The notes under the pieces were generated by a model. That model was not told where the DNA came from. It did no database searches and saw only the letters and a program-made list of their open reading frames with translations. From Marinobacterium jannaschii DSM 6295 (GTDB lineage Bacteria; Pseudomonadota; Gammaproteobacteria; Pseudomonadales; Balneatricaceae): 64,000 bases of DNA. This document shows positions 46,845-56,583 of the stretch, piece by piece (within the stretch, counting starts at the first letter, position 1; every line of letters starts with the position of its first letter). Location of the stretch: NCBI RefSeq assembly GCF_000620085.1, contig NZ_KK211065.1, positions 140,563-204,562 on the forward strand, given 5' to 3'. The translations under genes and the position numbers were made by a program.

Positions 46845-46868
46845 GCCACGCCCGCGCAGCGCATTGAC

Positions 46869-46903
46869 AATAAAGGCGATCCCACGGGATCGCCTTTATT
46901 TTA
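46869..46903. terminator. strong bidirectional terminator
   Basis: Stem AATAAAGGCGATCC/GGATCGCCTTTATT with A/T-rich ends, between convergent genes; serves the CorC-like gene and the minus-strand operon. Confidence 0.9.
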
Positions 46904-46924
46904 TGAAATCGGGTCTGTCTGCAC

Positions 46925-47230
46925 TCAGTCCTGTTGCAGCTTCTCCTCGACACTGCGGATTTTGTCATCCATGGTCTGCTCGCGGTCGGTGCGGGTGCCG
47001 ACCCGCATCGAGCTGCTGATCCGCGCCGCGCCCATCTCATGCACCACTTCATGACAGCGTTTAACCGCGGCAAAGACCGCATCCCAGTCGCCCTCGACAT
47101 TAGTGCCATAGGAGTGCATCTGGTAGCTGAGTCCGGAATCCTCAAATACCCGCTGGCAGGCGGCGACATGGTCGGAGACAGAGACACCAACACCGATAGG
47201 CACGACGCAGATATCGATCATCACTTTCAT
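46925..47230 (-). CDS. MTH1187-family thiamine-binding protein
   Basis: 101-residue ferredoxin-like protein. The start KVMIDICVVPIGVGVSVSD and the YGTNVEGDWDAVF segment match the MTH1187/YkoF-like family, members of which bind thiamine. Last gene of a four-gene minus-strand group (Nudix, gamma carbonic anhydrase, DUF1289, this one). Confidence 0.88.
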   Translation of the reverse strand: MKVMIDICVVPIGVGVSVSDHVAACQRVFEDSGLSYQMHSYGTNVEGDWDAVFAAVKRCHEVVHEMGAARISSSMRVGTRTDREQTMDDKIRSVEEKLQQD

Positions 47231-47254
47231 AGCAGTACTCCTGAGCTGGATTGA

Positions 47255-47443
47255 TTAACAGATTTCGCCCTGTTCACGACGGGCGATCCTCTGCCAGACT
47301 TCGCGCTTTTCATCGTCACTCATCACGCCCCATTCAGCGATCTCCATACCGCTGCGGTGGCAGGCGATACAGATATCGTGATCACCCAGGGCACAGACGC
47401 CGATGCAAGGGCTGGGAATTGTTTTTTTCTTTTCGGCACTCAT
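47255..47443 (-). CDS. DUF1289 small Cys-rich protein
   Basis: 62 residues with the family pattern SPCIGVCALG ... CIACHRSGMEIAEW: four cysteines that probably hold a metal or Fe-S cluster. Function unknown. 24 bases before the thiamine-binding protein gene. Confidence 0.9.
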   Translation of the reverse strand: MSAEKKKTIPSPCIGVCALGDHDICIACHRSGMEIAEWGVMSDDEKREVWQRIARREQGEIC

Positions 47444-47452
47444 GTGGATGCT

Positions 47453-47977
47453 CTACTTCTGCTTTTCAAAACTACGGTTAAAGCGGCGCATATTCTCAAC
47501 ATAGTGACGGGCGTTCTCCAGTAATCCCGCGACTTGCTCCTCGCTCAGAGTGCGCTTGACCCTGGCCGGGGAGCCCACCACCAGCGAGTAATCCGGAATT
47601 TCCATATTCTCCGGTACCAGGGCGTTGGCTCCGATCAGGCAGCCCTTGCCGATCTTAGCGCCATTGAGCACCACGGCACCGATACCGATCAGAGAGCCGT
47701 CGCCCACACTGCAGCCATGCAGCATCGCCTGGTGCCCGACGGTCACATCGCGCCCGATACTGAGGGTGTAACCGGGATCGGTATGCAATACCGCACCGTC
47801 CTGGATATTCGAGCCCTCACCGATAATGATCGGGTCGTTATCGCCGCGAATCACTACGTTAAACCAGATACTGCTGCGATCGTGCAGCTGGACATTGCCG
47901 ATCACCGTGGCATTGTGGGCGACAAAATGTTCAAGGCCGATCAGTTGCACAGCCTGTCCTTCAACGGAATAAAGCAT
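47453..47977 (-). CDS. gamma carbonic anhydrase-like hexapeptide protein
   Basis: 174 residues, left-handed beta-helix of the gamma-CA/YrdA/PaaY group. Three zinc-type His are visible ([22 protein letters not shown]). The ATG at 47977 has AGGAG six bases upstream; a TTG 21 bases earlier is less likely. Enzyme activity is often undetectable in this group. Confidence 0.9.
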   Translation of the reverse strand: MLYSVEGQAVQLIGLEHFVAHNATVIGNVQLHDRSSIWFNVVIRGDNDPIIIGEGSNIQDGAVLHTDPGYTLSIGRDVTVGHQAMLHGCSVGDGSLIGIGAVVLNGAKIGKGCLIGANALVPENMEIPDYSLVVGSPARVKRTLSEEQVAGLLENARHYVENMRRFNRSFEKQK

Positions 47978-48000
47978 ACTCTGCTCCTTGTCCGGCAAGA

Positions 48001-48591
48001 TCAGGAACGATGTTCCGGCCGGGTTTTTATCGGAATCCCGGCATCAAAAACCAGATTCATCAGATCCACCAGCACATAAGCCGTCAGTCCCCAGATCAGA
48101 AACCCCTCGTAGCGCCAGGCGGGTACATCCATCTGGCGTCCATAGGCGTGAATACGATGGGTCTGCAGGGAGTCGGTTTCGAGAAAATACCGTAAAGGCA
48201 CACGAAACACTGCGTCCAGCTCATCCGGATTGACGGTCAGAGGCACATCCACCGGTACCAGCCCGACCCAGGGCGTCACCTGCAGACGATTCTTGGACAG
48301 CACCTGACCTAGCTGGCCCAGCACCTCAACTTCATCCGGCACCAATCCCACCTCCTCCTGCGCTTCCCGCAGGGCCGTAAACAGCAGGTCAGGATCGGTA
48401 TCGTCATGCTTACCGCCGGGAAAAGCCACTTCGCCGCTATGCGTCGACAGATGGGCTGCACGGCGGGTCAGAATGACTTCCGGATTTTCATGGCAATCAG
48501 TGATCGCCACCAATACGCCCGCCTTGCCACCCTCCTCGCGGATACGCAACGGTCTGTGATGGGCAAGGCGTTGTCTCAACTGATTAATCAT
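48001..48591 (-). CDS. Nudix CoA pyrophosphatase (NudL-like)
   Basis: 196 residues. The CoA-specific lead [20 protein letters not shown] runs directly into the Nudix box (GG-x5-D ... REAQEEVGL), the UPF0035 pattern of enzymes that cleave coenzyme A to phosphopantetheine and 3',5'-ADP. First gene of the four-gene minus-strand group. Confidence 0.9.
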   Translation of the reverse strand: MINQLRQRLAHHRPLRIREEGGKAGVLVAITDCHENPEVILTRRAAHLSTHSGEVAFPGGKHDDTDPDLLFTALREAQEEVGLVPDEVEVLGQLGQVLSKNRLQVTPWVGLVPVDVPLTVNPDELDAVFRVPLRYFLETDSLQTHRIHAYGRQMDVPAWRYEGFLIWGLTAYVLVDLMNLVFDAGIPIKTRPEHRS

Positions 48592-48722
48592 CGCAGGCTT
48601 CGAATCTATATACTCAGTGATCAGGCTCCTGCGGCATAAAAAACCGCCGCAGGGCTTTTCTATTTGTTCTGAACATCATACCTTGTGACTGACAGCATGC
48701 CAGCACCGGCTAAGGATCATTG

Positions 48723-49259
48723 ATGAACTATTGCAGCCACTGCGGTTCCAGCGTTCGGCTGGCGGTTCCCGAAGGGGATAACCGACCACGCCATATCTGC
48801 GATAACTGCCACACCATCCACTACCTGAACCCGAAGGTTGTCGCGGGCTGCCTGCCCGTCTATGGCGACAAGGTTCTGCTCTGCCGTCGCGCTATCGAAC
48901 CCCGCAAGGGTCTCTGGACCCTGCCAGCCGGCTTTATGGAGAATGGCGAATCGACTGAACAGGGCGCTTTACGCGAAACCCGCGAAGAAGCCCTGGCCGA
49001 AGTGGAACTGATCTCTCTGTATACCGTCACATCGATACTACATGTTAATCAGGTACAGATGCTCTACCTGGCCAGAATGCCACAGCCTGACTTCGGTGCC
49101 GGAGAAGAGACCCTCGAAGCGGCGCTGTTCAGCGAAACCGAGATCCCCTGGGATGAACTGGCCTTTGAAACCATCAGTAACGCACTGCGGTTCTATTTCG
49201 AAGACCGTAAGCAAGATCAGTTCCCGTTGCGCCATGTAGAGATCGGCGCCAACCGCTAA
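48723..49259 (+). CDS. Nudix hydrolase with N-terminal zinc ribbon
   Basis: 178 residues. CSHCG ... CDNCHTIHYLNP is a zinc ribbon like that of NudC; the Nudix box follows (GFMENGESTEQGALRETREE). Acts on a nucleoside diphosphate derivative such as NADH, ADP-ribose or FAD; substrate not decidable. ATG at 48723 follows AAGGAT; a TTG lies just before it. Divergent from the CoA pyrophosphatase gene. Confidence 0.88.
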   Translation: MNYCSHCGSSVRLAVPEGDNRPRHICDNCHTIHYLNPKVVAGCLPVYGDKVLLCRRAIEPRKGLWTLPAGFMENGESTEQGALRETREEALAEVELISLYTVTSILHVNQVQMLYLARMPQPDFGAGEETLEAALFSETEIPWDELAFETISNALRFYFEDRKQDQFPLRHVEIGANR

Positions 49260-49287
49260 GCTTCTCCCCCTGTTGGTAGCCTGAAAT

Positions 49288-49321
49288 CGCGGCAAATCGT
49301 CACACCGGACAATTTGCCGCG
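49288..49321. repeat. perfect inverted repeat upstream of the TonB receptor gene
   Basis: Arms CGCGGCAAAT/ATTTGCCGCG, 14-base spacer, 89 bases before the start codon. No T-run follows. An operator or a terminator of the Nudix gene; no Fur box consensus is recognised. Confidence 0.45.
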
Positions 49322-49409
49322 CGTCACTGTGTCACGTTCTCAGCCCTGACCGCCCTGCGTATGATCCGCCTCCGTTTGCCATCGGATGCCATAGGGAGCA
49401 CACGCAGTC

Positions 49410-51497
49410 ATGCCGATCAGATCTTCAGTACCGTTTTTGGGTCAGCCACTGAGCCTCGCTATTGGCACCCTCTTGCTTAGCCACATTGCCCAGGCCGAAC
49501 AGGTCGAGCAGGCGGAGACTATGGTGGTCACCGCCAGTCGCAGCGAACAGGCCAGCACCGAGGTCCCGCTCAGCATCGGCGTGATTAATGCCGAGCAGCT
49601 GGCACTGGATCAGGGTGCCCATATTGAGGACAGCATAAACGCCGTGGCCGGAGCGACCCTGAACCAGCTTTCCGGCAGCTCCTCCCACAACACCGGCATC
49701 CGCCTGCCCCTCAACTACGATGGCTACTACCTGTTCCTGCAGGATGGTATCCCGCTGCAATCGGCCGCCTTCTTTAACCACAATGGTCTGCGCTGGGCCA
49801 GTTATAACACCAGCGCCGATCAGATCGAGATCCTCAAAGGCGCCGGCACCACCCTCTATGGCGCCGGCGCGGTAGCCGCCACCATCAATGTGCGCAGCGC
49901 CGATCCCGCCTTTGAGCCGGAGAGCAGAGTTAAGCTGCTGGCCGGTGAGAACGACTACAGCCAGCTGCAGTTCAGCCATACCGATGCCATCGCGGATGAC
50001 CAGGCGATCCTGATCGCCGCCTCGGCCCTGCAGGATGGCGGCTGGCGCGATCACACCCGGCGCGAGCGCCAGGAGCTGTTGCTGAAGCATCTCTGGCAGG
50101 GCGAGGAGAGTGAGATTAATACCGTACTGCAGCTGTCACAGCAGGAGGATGAGTCCGCCTCCGGCCTGACCCAGGCCCAGTACGATACGGATATAACCCA
50201 GACCGGTCTCAGCGATCAGGTACTGGCGACCGACCCGCAGCGCAGCAGCGACTTTATCCGTCTGAGCATGGAGTGGCTCTACAGCGCCAGCGACCAGCTG
50301 GAGATCAGCATCATCCCCTACCTGCGCCACAGCACCAATAACTACGTCGCTACCTGGCGCAGCTATACCCCGGTCGGAGAAACGGCGATCGATTCTATCG
50401 GCCTGCTGAATAAGGCCAGCTACCAGCATGATGATGGCAGCGAAACCTTCTTCGGTCTCGATCTGGAACAATCCCAATCCGACGAGCTGAGTTACCAGCC
50501 CTTTACCGTCACCACCCGCGGCTGGGGGGCCAACACCTATGTCGCGGGCCACAAGTACCGCGACCAGGAGGTGCAGTACCGCAACCTCTCGCCCTACGTT
50601 CAGCACAACCGCTTCCTGTCCGATAACCTGCAGCTGCAGGCCGGTCTGCGCTATGACTACAACCGCTATGAGCTGGAAAATAACCTGGCCGAGGCGGATA
50701 ACGATAGCTACGGCAACCGCCGCCTGGCCGACCGCAGTGACAGCTTCAGCAGCCTCAACCCAAAGCTAGCAGCCAGCTATCGCCTCAGTGACAGCAGCAA
50801 CCTCTATGGCCGTATCGCCCAGGCGACCCGACTGCCATCCGCCGCAACCCTATACAACCTCAGCAGTGGCGACAGCAAGAGCCTCGCCGGTGGCGTCGAT
50901 GAGGAGCGCTCTACCACCTGGGAGCTGGGCTACAAGATGACTTCGGAGCAACTCGACCTGACACTGGCCGCCTACCGCATGGAGATCAGGGATGCCATCG
51001 TCCGCGCCGAAGACAGCAAGGGGGACAGCTTCAGTACCAATGCCGGTGAAACCCGCCATCAGGGTGTCGAGCTGGAACTGCTCTACCGCTTTGCCCCGCA
51101 CTGGAGCCTGCAGGCGGCACTGAGCGAATCGCGCCATAAGTTTATCGACTATATCAATGACGGAACCGACTTCTCCGGCAAGGGGATGATGCGCGCGCCC
51201 CATACCAAGGGCTCGCTGGCGCTGAACTGGGTACCGGGGGCCCTGCATACCCAGCTACAGCTGGAGCACTTCGGTACTTACTGGATGGATGATGCCAATA
51301 CCCAAAAGGCACCGAGTTTCACCCTGCTGAACCTCAAGGCGCGCTATAACATCGAGCCTGACTGGCAGCTGTTCGCCCGGATCGACAACCTGCTGGATCG
51401 CCGCTACTCCCACCAGACCGAGATCCGCTATGGCAAGGTGCGCTACTACCCGGGCCAGGGCCTGAACGTCAAAGCCGGTCTCGAATACCGCTGGTAA
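49410..51497 (+). CDS. TonB-dependent outer-membrane receptor
   Basis: 695 residues. Signal peptide (about 1-28, cut after AQA), a TonB box near ETMVVTASR, a plug domain (to about 165; ILKGAGTTLYGAGAVAATINV) and a 22-strand barrel ending in LEYRW. It imports a chelated metal, siderophore, heme or similar ligand; the ligand cannot be told. The PepSY gene 12 bases downstream suggests iron or copper chelate use. Confidence 0.92.
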   Translation: MPIRSSVPFLGQPLSLAIGTLLLSHIAQAEQVEQAETMVVTASRSEQASTEVPLSIGVINAEQLALDQGAHIEDSINAVAGATLNQLSGSSSHNTGIRLPLNYDGYYLFLQDGIPLQSAAFFNHNGLRWASYNTSADQIEILKGAGTTLYGAGAVAATINVRSADPAFEPESRVKLLAGENDYSQLQFSHTDAIADDQAILIAASALQDGGWRDHTRRERQELLLKHLWQGEESEINTVLQLSQQEDESASGLTQAQYDTDITQTGLSDQVLATDPQRSSDFIRLSMEWLYSASDQLEISIIPYLRHSTNNYVATWRSYTPVGETAIDSIGLLNKASYQHDDGSETFFGLDLEQSQSDELSYQPFTVTTRGWGANTYVAGHKYRDQEVQYRNLSPYVQHNRFLSDNLQLQAGLRYDYNRYELENNLAEADNDSYGNRRLADRSDSFSSLNPKLAASYRLSDSSNLYGRIAQATRLPSAATLYNLSSGDSKSLAGGVDEERSTTWELGYKMTSEQLDLTLAAYRMEIRDAIVRAEDSKGDSFSTNAGETRHQGVELELLYRFAPHWSLQAALSESRHKFIDYINDGTDFSGKGMMRAPHTKGSLALNWVPGALHTQLQLEHFGTYWMDDANTQKAPSFTLLNLKARYNIEPDWQLFARIDNLLDRRYSHQTEIRYGKVRYYPGQGLNVKAGLEYRW

Positions 51498-51509
51498 GGA
51501 GAGGAAACC

Positions 51510-52940
51510 ATGACTGCAAATCTCTACCGCTGGCACCGCCGCCTGGCGCTATGGGTGTTACTGCCACTACTGTTCTGGGGCCTCAGCGGCCTGCTGCATC
51601 CGCTGATGCGCCTGACCCGGCCGGAGGCGGCCACACCGGTGTATATCGCCCCGGCCTGGCCTGCGGCATTGCAATCGGTAGCACTGCAGCCACTGCTTGA
51701 GAAGCAGTCGATCGATGCCGTACACAACCTGCGTCCGGTAAAGCTGGGCGATGACTGGCTGCTGCAGGTTATCCCCAGCGTAGCCGGACCCGGCCGGATG
51801 TTAGAGCCCTTAAAAGCAGAGGTGGTCGAAGGGGGCAATCGTGACTATGCGATCCAGCTGGCGCGCCACTTCAGCGGCCTGACACAAATAGCAGTCACCA
51901 AGGTGACCCGGCTCGATCAGTTCAGCGCCGAGTATCCGCCGATCAACCGCCTGCTGCCGGTGTGGCGGGTGGAGTTTGCCGATCCCCGGGTCACCACCGC
52001 CTTTGTTGATATCCGCCAAGACCGCCTCGGCGCCATCAGCGATGATCGCCGCCGCAGCCTGATGGGACTGTTTCAGACCCTGCACGTCTGGTCCTTTGTG
52101 CCGCCCGACCACTGGCTGCGCAGCGCGACCTTTATCGGCCTGATGCTGATGAGTAGTTTTATCGGACTCAGCGGCCTCTACCTCTATACTCTGCTGCCGT
52201 TTCGCCAACGCAAACAACCACAACACCTGCACTGGCTGCATCGCCTATCGGGCCTGATCATCTCGATACCGCTGCTGATGTTTACGCTGAGCGGTCTGGT
52301 GCGCACCCTGGAGAAACAGTTGCCGGATATCCGCGGCATCCAGCTGGCACAATCGGTTCCCAGCATGCAGCTCGATATCAGCCTCGGCAGCCTGATGGCT
52401 CAGGCTCCCGGTATCAACGGCGTGCAGCTGCATAATCTGGATGGGCAGTTACAGTGGCAGCTGCTGCGTCTGCGCCAGCCTGCGCTCTGGCTCGAAGGCA
52501 GCCAGTTACAGCCAAGACCCGATGGCGAGCGCCGGTTTGCACAGCAGCTGGTGGCAAAACTGGGCCTGAGCAGTGCAAGTCCCCTTTCCGCCCGGCCGAT
52601 CCGCAGCTACAGGGATGACCCGGATTACGGCTTTATCGACAAGCGCCTGCCGGTGATGGCACTGGCGTATCCCGGACAGACGCTTTATATCGACAGCCGC
52701 GATGCCCTGCTCGCCAAGCAGGTCACAGCCGGCGATCAGCTCTTTGGCTGGGTGTTTCGTTACCTGCATAAGTGGCGTTTTGCCAACAGCCTGGGCCTGA
52801 ATGGGCGCGATAGCCTGATCGCCCTGGCGATCGGGCTGATCTCAGCCAGCGCCGTCACCGGCGGCCTGATGTGGCTGCGGCGCAAGCGCAAGCAGCGCCG
52901 CGCCCATAACGAAAAACGGCCCCAGGCAGTGACTGTCTGA
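51510..52940 (+). CDS. PepSY-associated transmembrane protein
   Basis: 476 residues with four membrane segments (about 12-32, 205-225, 245-265, 440-460) and two periplasmic PepSY-like regions. LYRWHRRLALWVLLPLLFWGL and the inner LHWLHRLSGLI carry the paired His of the PiuB/FsqB family, thought to reduce ferric siderophores at the inner membrane. Follows the TonB receptor by 12 bases. Its stop codon lies inside the terminator of the opposite gene. Confidence 0.88.
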   Translation: MTANLYRWHRRLALWVLLPLLFWGLSGLLHPLMRLTRPEAATPVYIAPAWPAALQSVALQPLLEKQSIDAVHNLRPVKLGDDWLLQVIPSVAGPGRMLEPLKAEVVEGGNRDYAIQLARHFSGLTQIAVTKVTRLDQFSAEYPPINRLLPVWRVEFADPRVTTAFVDIRQDRLGAISDDRRRSLMGLFQTLHVWSFVPPDHWLRSATFIGLMLMSSFIGLSGLYLYTLLPFRQRKQPQHLHWLHRLSGLIISIPLLMFTLSGLVRTLEKQLPDIRGIQLAQSVPSMQLDISLGSLMAQAPGINGVQLHNLDGQLQWQLLRLRQPALWLEGSQLQPRPDGERRFAQQLVAKLGLSSASPLSARPIRSYRDDPDYGFIDKRLPVMALAYPGQTLYIDSRDALLAKQVTAGDQLFGWVFRYLHKWRFANSLGLNGRDSLIALAIGLISASAVTGGLMWLRRKRKQRRAHNEKRPQAVTV

Positions 52941-52947
52941 GGCCGTA
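52912..52947 (-). terminator. terminator of the EamA gene, inside the end of the PepSY gene
   Basis: Stem ACGGCC-C-CAGGCAG / CTGTCTG-A-GGCCGT with three-base loop; the minus strand continues with TTTTTCG. Confidence 0.8.
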
Positions 52948-52970
52948 GGAAAGCTAAGCAGAATTGAGGG

Positions 52971-53876
52971 TCAGGCAGCGCCAACCAGTTCCGGCTCCGG
53001 ATTACGCGGCTGCCACTGGCTCAGAATCACCCCGCCGATCACCAGACCGGCGGCCATCATCTGTTCGGCATTCAGGGTCTCGCGCAACACTACATAGGCC
53101 AGAATCAGGGTAAACACCGGAATCAGGTTAACGAAGGCGGAGGCCTGGCTGGCTGAGATCTTCGAAACCCCCAGGTTATACATGCCGTAGGCGCCGATAT
53201 TGATCAGCGTCCCCAGATAGAGGATCGCCAGCACCGCCGGCATCTCGAATGTGGTCGGCATACCACCATCCCAGGCATACACCAGCGGCAGAAAGAACAC
53301 CGATCCGGCAAAGGCCTGCAGCGCCGTCAGGAACCAGCTCGAATAGCGCTGTGACAGATGTTTCAGACACAGGGTATAACCGGTGGCACAGATCATGGCG
53401 CAGAATTCGAGGAAGTTACCCAACAACGGATTCGGCGCACTCTCGCTCTGCTCGCCCGATACGCTGAGCCAGATCGCCCCACACACCGCGATCAAAAAGC
53501 CCAGCCAGGCACGTCCGTGCAGACGCTCCTTCAGCAAGAAAAAGGCCCCGACCGCCACCAGCAAGGGTAGCAATGAGGTGATCATTCCCGCTTCCATCGC
53601 GGTGGTGTTCTGCAACGCCATCGCCTCAAAGATAAAGTAGAGACAGGGTTCCGAGACCACCATCAGCGCCAGGTATTTCCAGTCTCCGGCACGGTATTCA
53701 AACTTTGCGATACGGCGGATCACAAACATAAAGCACAGGGATGCCACCGCCATACGGCCGAAGACCACAAACATCGGATCGTAGTACTGGAACGCCAGCT
53801 TCAGGGCGATAAAGGAGCTGGACCACAGCAGCATAGCGGTAAACAGGCTGAATACCGGCAACCAACGGGATTCCAT
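52971..53876 (-). CDS. EamA/DMT-family transporter
   Basis: 301 residues, ten membrane segments in two EamA repeats (LLWSSSFIALKLAFQYYDP and the ISASQASAFVNLIPVFTLIL half). Probable exporter of metabolites such as amino acids; substrate unknown. The ATG at 53876 has GAGG eight bases upstream; the frame stays open 93 bases more. Confidence 0.9.
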   Translation of the reverse strand: MESRWLPVFSLFTAMLLWSSSFIALKLAFQYYDPMFVVFGRMAVASLCFMFVIRRIAKFEYRAGDWKYLALMVVSEPCLYFIFEAMALQNTTAMEAGMITSLLPLLVAVGAFFLLKERLHGRAWLGFLIAVCGAIWLSVSGEQSESAPNPLLGNFLEFCAMICATGYTLCLKHLSQRYSSWFLTALQAFAGSVFFLPLVYAWDGGMPTTFEMPAVLAILYLGTLINIGAYGMYNLGVSKISASQASAFVNLIPVFTLILAYVVLRETLNAEQMMAAGLVIGGVILSQWQPRNPEPELVGAA

Positions 53877-54089
53877 CGGCGAGACCTCAGAAAGAAGAAA
53901 TTCAAAGATATGTTCAGGTTGCAACGGGACGTTGCCAGAGAGGACTAGAATAGCCCCTTCGCTCAACAAGGAAAATTAATAATCCTGATTGTTAATAAGA
54001 AATTCTTATTCTAACAACCGATCAGCCAGGTCCCTTCCTGTGCTAGCATCCGCGCGCATTCAACGTCATCTCAACCTCGATACACACTC

Positions 54090-54698
54090 ATGACACTCAT
54101 ACTCTCAACCTGGGTAAAATTCTTCTTCCTGTTCGCACCCTTCTTCGTGGTGTCGATGTTCCTCTCCCTGACCAAGGGGGCAACATCACAACAACGGGGC
54201 AAGACCGCCAATCGTGCCGTGATGGCCGCCTTTCTGACCAGTCTGATCCTGTTCTTCTTCGGTACGCCGCTGTTTGAGGTACTGGGCATCACCCTGGACT
54301 CATTCCGTATCGGTGCCGGTATCCTGCTGTTCCTGTCGGCGATCAGCCTGGTGCGCGAGGGCGTGCGGGTCAATGCCGAAGTCCCGGACGACCAGCGGGA
54401 TGATATCTCGGTAGTACCGCTGGCGATCCCGACCATTATCGGTCCGGCGACCATCGGTACTATCCTGGTCTACGGGGCTGAACTGGAGGGGACCGCCGTG
54501 CTGGAAGGCCTCGCCGGTATGGTGCTGGCACTGGTGTGCCTGCTGATCCTGCTGCATCTGGCCAGCCGGCTGGAACGGCTGCTGGGCAATACCGGCCTGA
54601 ATATTCTCAGTAAGGTTACCGGCCTGATCCTGGCGGCAATGGCCTCGGAGATCGTCCTCTCCGGCCTGCAGGGATTTATCAGCCGCAGCGGGCTTTAA
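54090..54698 (+). CDS. MarC-family integral membrane protein
   Basis: 202 residues, six membrane segments, with the MarC/NAAT motif PLAIPTIIGPATIGTIL. Function of MarC proteins is unsettled (amino-acid transport suggested for archaeal relatives). Stands alone, divergent from the EamA gene. Confidence 0.9.
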   Translation: MTLILSTWVKFFFLFAPFFVVSMFLSLTKGATSQQRGKTANRAVMAAFLTSLILFFFGTPLFEVLGITLDSFRIGAGILLFLSAISLVREGVRVNAEVPDDQRDDISVVPLAIPTIIGPATIGTILVYGAELEGTAVLEGLAGMVLALVCLLILLHLASRLERLLGNTGLNILSKVTGLILAAMASEIVLSGLQGFISRSGL

Positions 54699-54715
54699 CT
54701 GCTTCCGGCTGATAT

Positions 54716-55027
54716 TCAGATATCCGCTAGCTGCCAGACGTCGTAGGCCACCTCTTCATAGGGGTGAGCCTGCTTCAAGGTCGCCACCGCCTGCCGAATC
54801 AGCGCATCACTGCAGACCATTTCCACCTTCCATTCCGGCAATCTCTCGACCTCCCCCTGCTGGCCGTTATGGGGGTTACTGCCTGCCAGTGGCCGGAACT
54901 GCCCCTGCCCCAGGGTTTGCCAGCAACAGCAGTCATAGCCGCCAATCCGTCCCACGCCTGCATCAAACAGCGCCTGCTTCACCGCCTCCAGATCATCCTG
55001 CGGCACGAAAAAACTGAGCTTGTACAT
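54716..55027 (-). CDS. YqfO/NIF3-C-terminal-like protein
   Basis: 103 residues, ferredoxin/CutA-like fold. MYKLSFFVPQDDLEAVKQALFDAG and HPYEEVAYDV match the small proteins that equal the insert domain of NIF3/YqfO. A metal or ligand sensing role is possible. Start at the second Met (55027), as in the family. Confidence 0.88.
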   Translation of the reverse strand: MYKLSFFVPQDDLEAVKQALFDAGVGRIGGYDCCCWQTLGQGQFRPLAGSNPHNGQQGEVERLPEWKVEMVCSDALIRQAVATLKQAHPYEEVAYDVWQLADI

Positions 55028-55077
55028 CCGACCTGCCTCTGCCAATAGTCCTGCGCCCAGCTTAACCAGTTAGCGGA

Positions 55078-55641
55078 CTACTGCCAATGACGCCGTCGCT
55101 GCCCCTGCGAGCGATACCCCTCATGGTTGCGGTAACGACGCTCGGCCCGGTGATAGCCGTCGCCATAGGAGTGCTGTCTGCCGGAGTAACCCTGGTCATG
55201 ACCATGGTGACGGAAGCGATAGGGGCGGTAATGATGCGGCCGCTGATGGTGTGGGCGGTAGTAAAATGGCTGGTAGATATGCGGGCGATAGCGGTGTGGC
55301 TTATAAGCCCGATAGGAACGGTGGGGCTTGTAGCGATAATAGCCATGGCCGTAACCACGATAATAGCGATGGCCATAACCGGGATAGCTATGCAGCGAGA
55401 TAGAACCGCCGTGGTAGCCGTGGATGGGGATATGGATGCTGAAGCCAATGCGGCCTGCCAGGTGCAAGGCGGGGTCAGGCAGAGTCGACAAACGACTGAA
55501 CGGTGGTATCACCTTTTCAGCTGCGTAGCCGGGGTTGTCAGGATAGCCGGATTGAACCTGCGCCGAAGGTATCTCAACCAGCGCATGTGCGTCCATGCCC
55601 AGTAACAACACGGATACCCCCAACAGTAAGAACTGTTTCAT
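55078..55641 (-). CDS. secreted His/Tyr/Arg-rich protein
   Basis: 187 residues: signal peptide (about 1-20, LGVSVLLLGMDAHA), a short normal segment, then about 110 residues dominated by His, Tyr, Arg, Pro and Gly in short repeats (YGHRYYRGYGHGYYRYKPH and similar). Very basic, low complexity, no Cys. It may bind metals or cell-wall polymers; not recognised. ATG at 55641 chosen because it opens the signal peptide. Confidence 0.75.
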   Translation of the reverse strand: MKQFLLLGVSVLLLGMDAHALVEIPSAQVQSGYPDNPGYAAEKVIPPFSRLSTLPDPALHLAGRIGFSIHIPIHGYHGGSISLHSYPGYGHRYYRGYGHGYYRYKPHRSYRAYKPHRYRPHIYQPFYYRPHHQRPHHYRPYRFRHHGHDQGYSGRQHSYGDGYHRAERRYRNHEGYRSQGQRRRHWQ

Positions 55642-55935
55642 GGGAGTGCTCCTCACCCTTATTTCAGGGTATTGCATAGCTCCTTTTTAGCGGGCAACGA
55701 ATGAATAGGGTGTGAATAAAAAATGAACACACCTTAATCATGGACAACAAGCAGCCGTAAAAGGACTGCAGCCAGATCAAAAATAACAGAACCCGGAGCT
55801 TAGCCCGACGGGGTTATCTGCTTAAACCGGCAGGGGAATCGGTCAGAAAGGGTAGAAAATCAGCGGCGATGCGGGCGGGAAGAAAGCAAAGACGCATTAG
55901 CACGATGGGGCCTGCGCCTTAGCTGAGGAGACCGA

Positions 55936-56325
55936 TCAGATTTCGTCGATCTGGCGACGGATATCTTCCATCTTACGCGCAACCACCTTTTCAAGGTGTT
56001 CCAGCTCTTCCAGCAACTGCTCTTTCTTGGTCGCCGTATTGCGGTCAGCGCTTACCAGCTGATCCAGTTCAGCGACAGCACGCAGGAAGTAAGGGGAGGA
56101 CTCAGTGGTTGCACGGTAAGGCACCAGGCCTTCGTTGACACGGACGTTCTTGTGCAAACGCTTGAACTTGAATTTCTTACTCTTGGCAAACCATTCGCCC
56201 TGGTGGCGGTGGAAATAGATCTTGAGGATATCAGTATCACCCTCGATTCGGGATGTGTACCTTTCGATATCGTATGCATCCTCGATTCCCATCTCCTGAA
56301 GGGTTTCGAACTGCTTCTGTGCCAT
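55936..56325 (-). CDS. DUF3461 family protein
   Basis: 129 residues, soluble. LQEMGIEDAYDIERY, DILKIYFHR and SKKFKFKR match DUF3461, known from marine gammaproteobacteria and Pseudomonas; function unknown. C-terminal coiled coil (about 90-129). Confidence 0.85.
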   Translation of the reverse strand: MAQKQFETLQEMGIEDAYDIERYTSRIEGDTDILKIYFHRHQGEWFAKSKKFKFKRLHKNVRVNEGLVPYRATTESSPYFLRAVAELDQLVSADRNTATKKEQLLEELEHLEKVVARKMEDIRRQIDEI

Positions 56326-56583
56326 GTCCGTTTATTCTCCTAACATCAATGTTTAGTTGAAGAGTCAGGCCAAAGTGCACCGCTGACTCTTTAGATGAGA
56401 ACACTCTGCGCAGATATTATCTTTTAGGGTATTTAAATCCGGGAGCCTCTCAGCGACGAGTATAGACCCGTTACCTATACGAAGCTGCCCCCGGGGTCGA
56501 AATATCTAAATTCTGCGTATAAATACGGAAACTATTTGCGGCTATCCCGGGGGGGAATTTATACCGCCCGCGCGATTGTCTTC

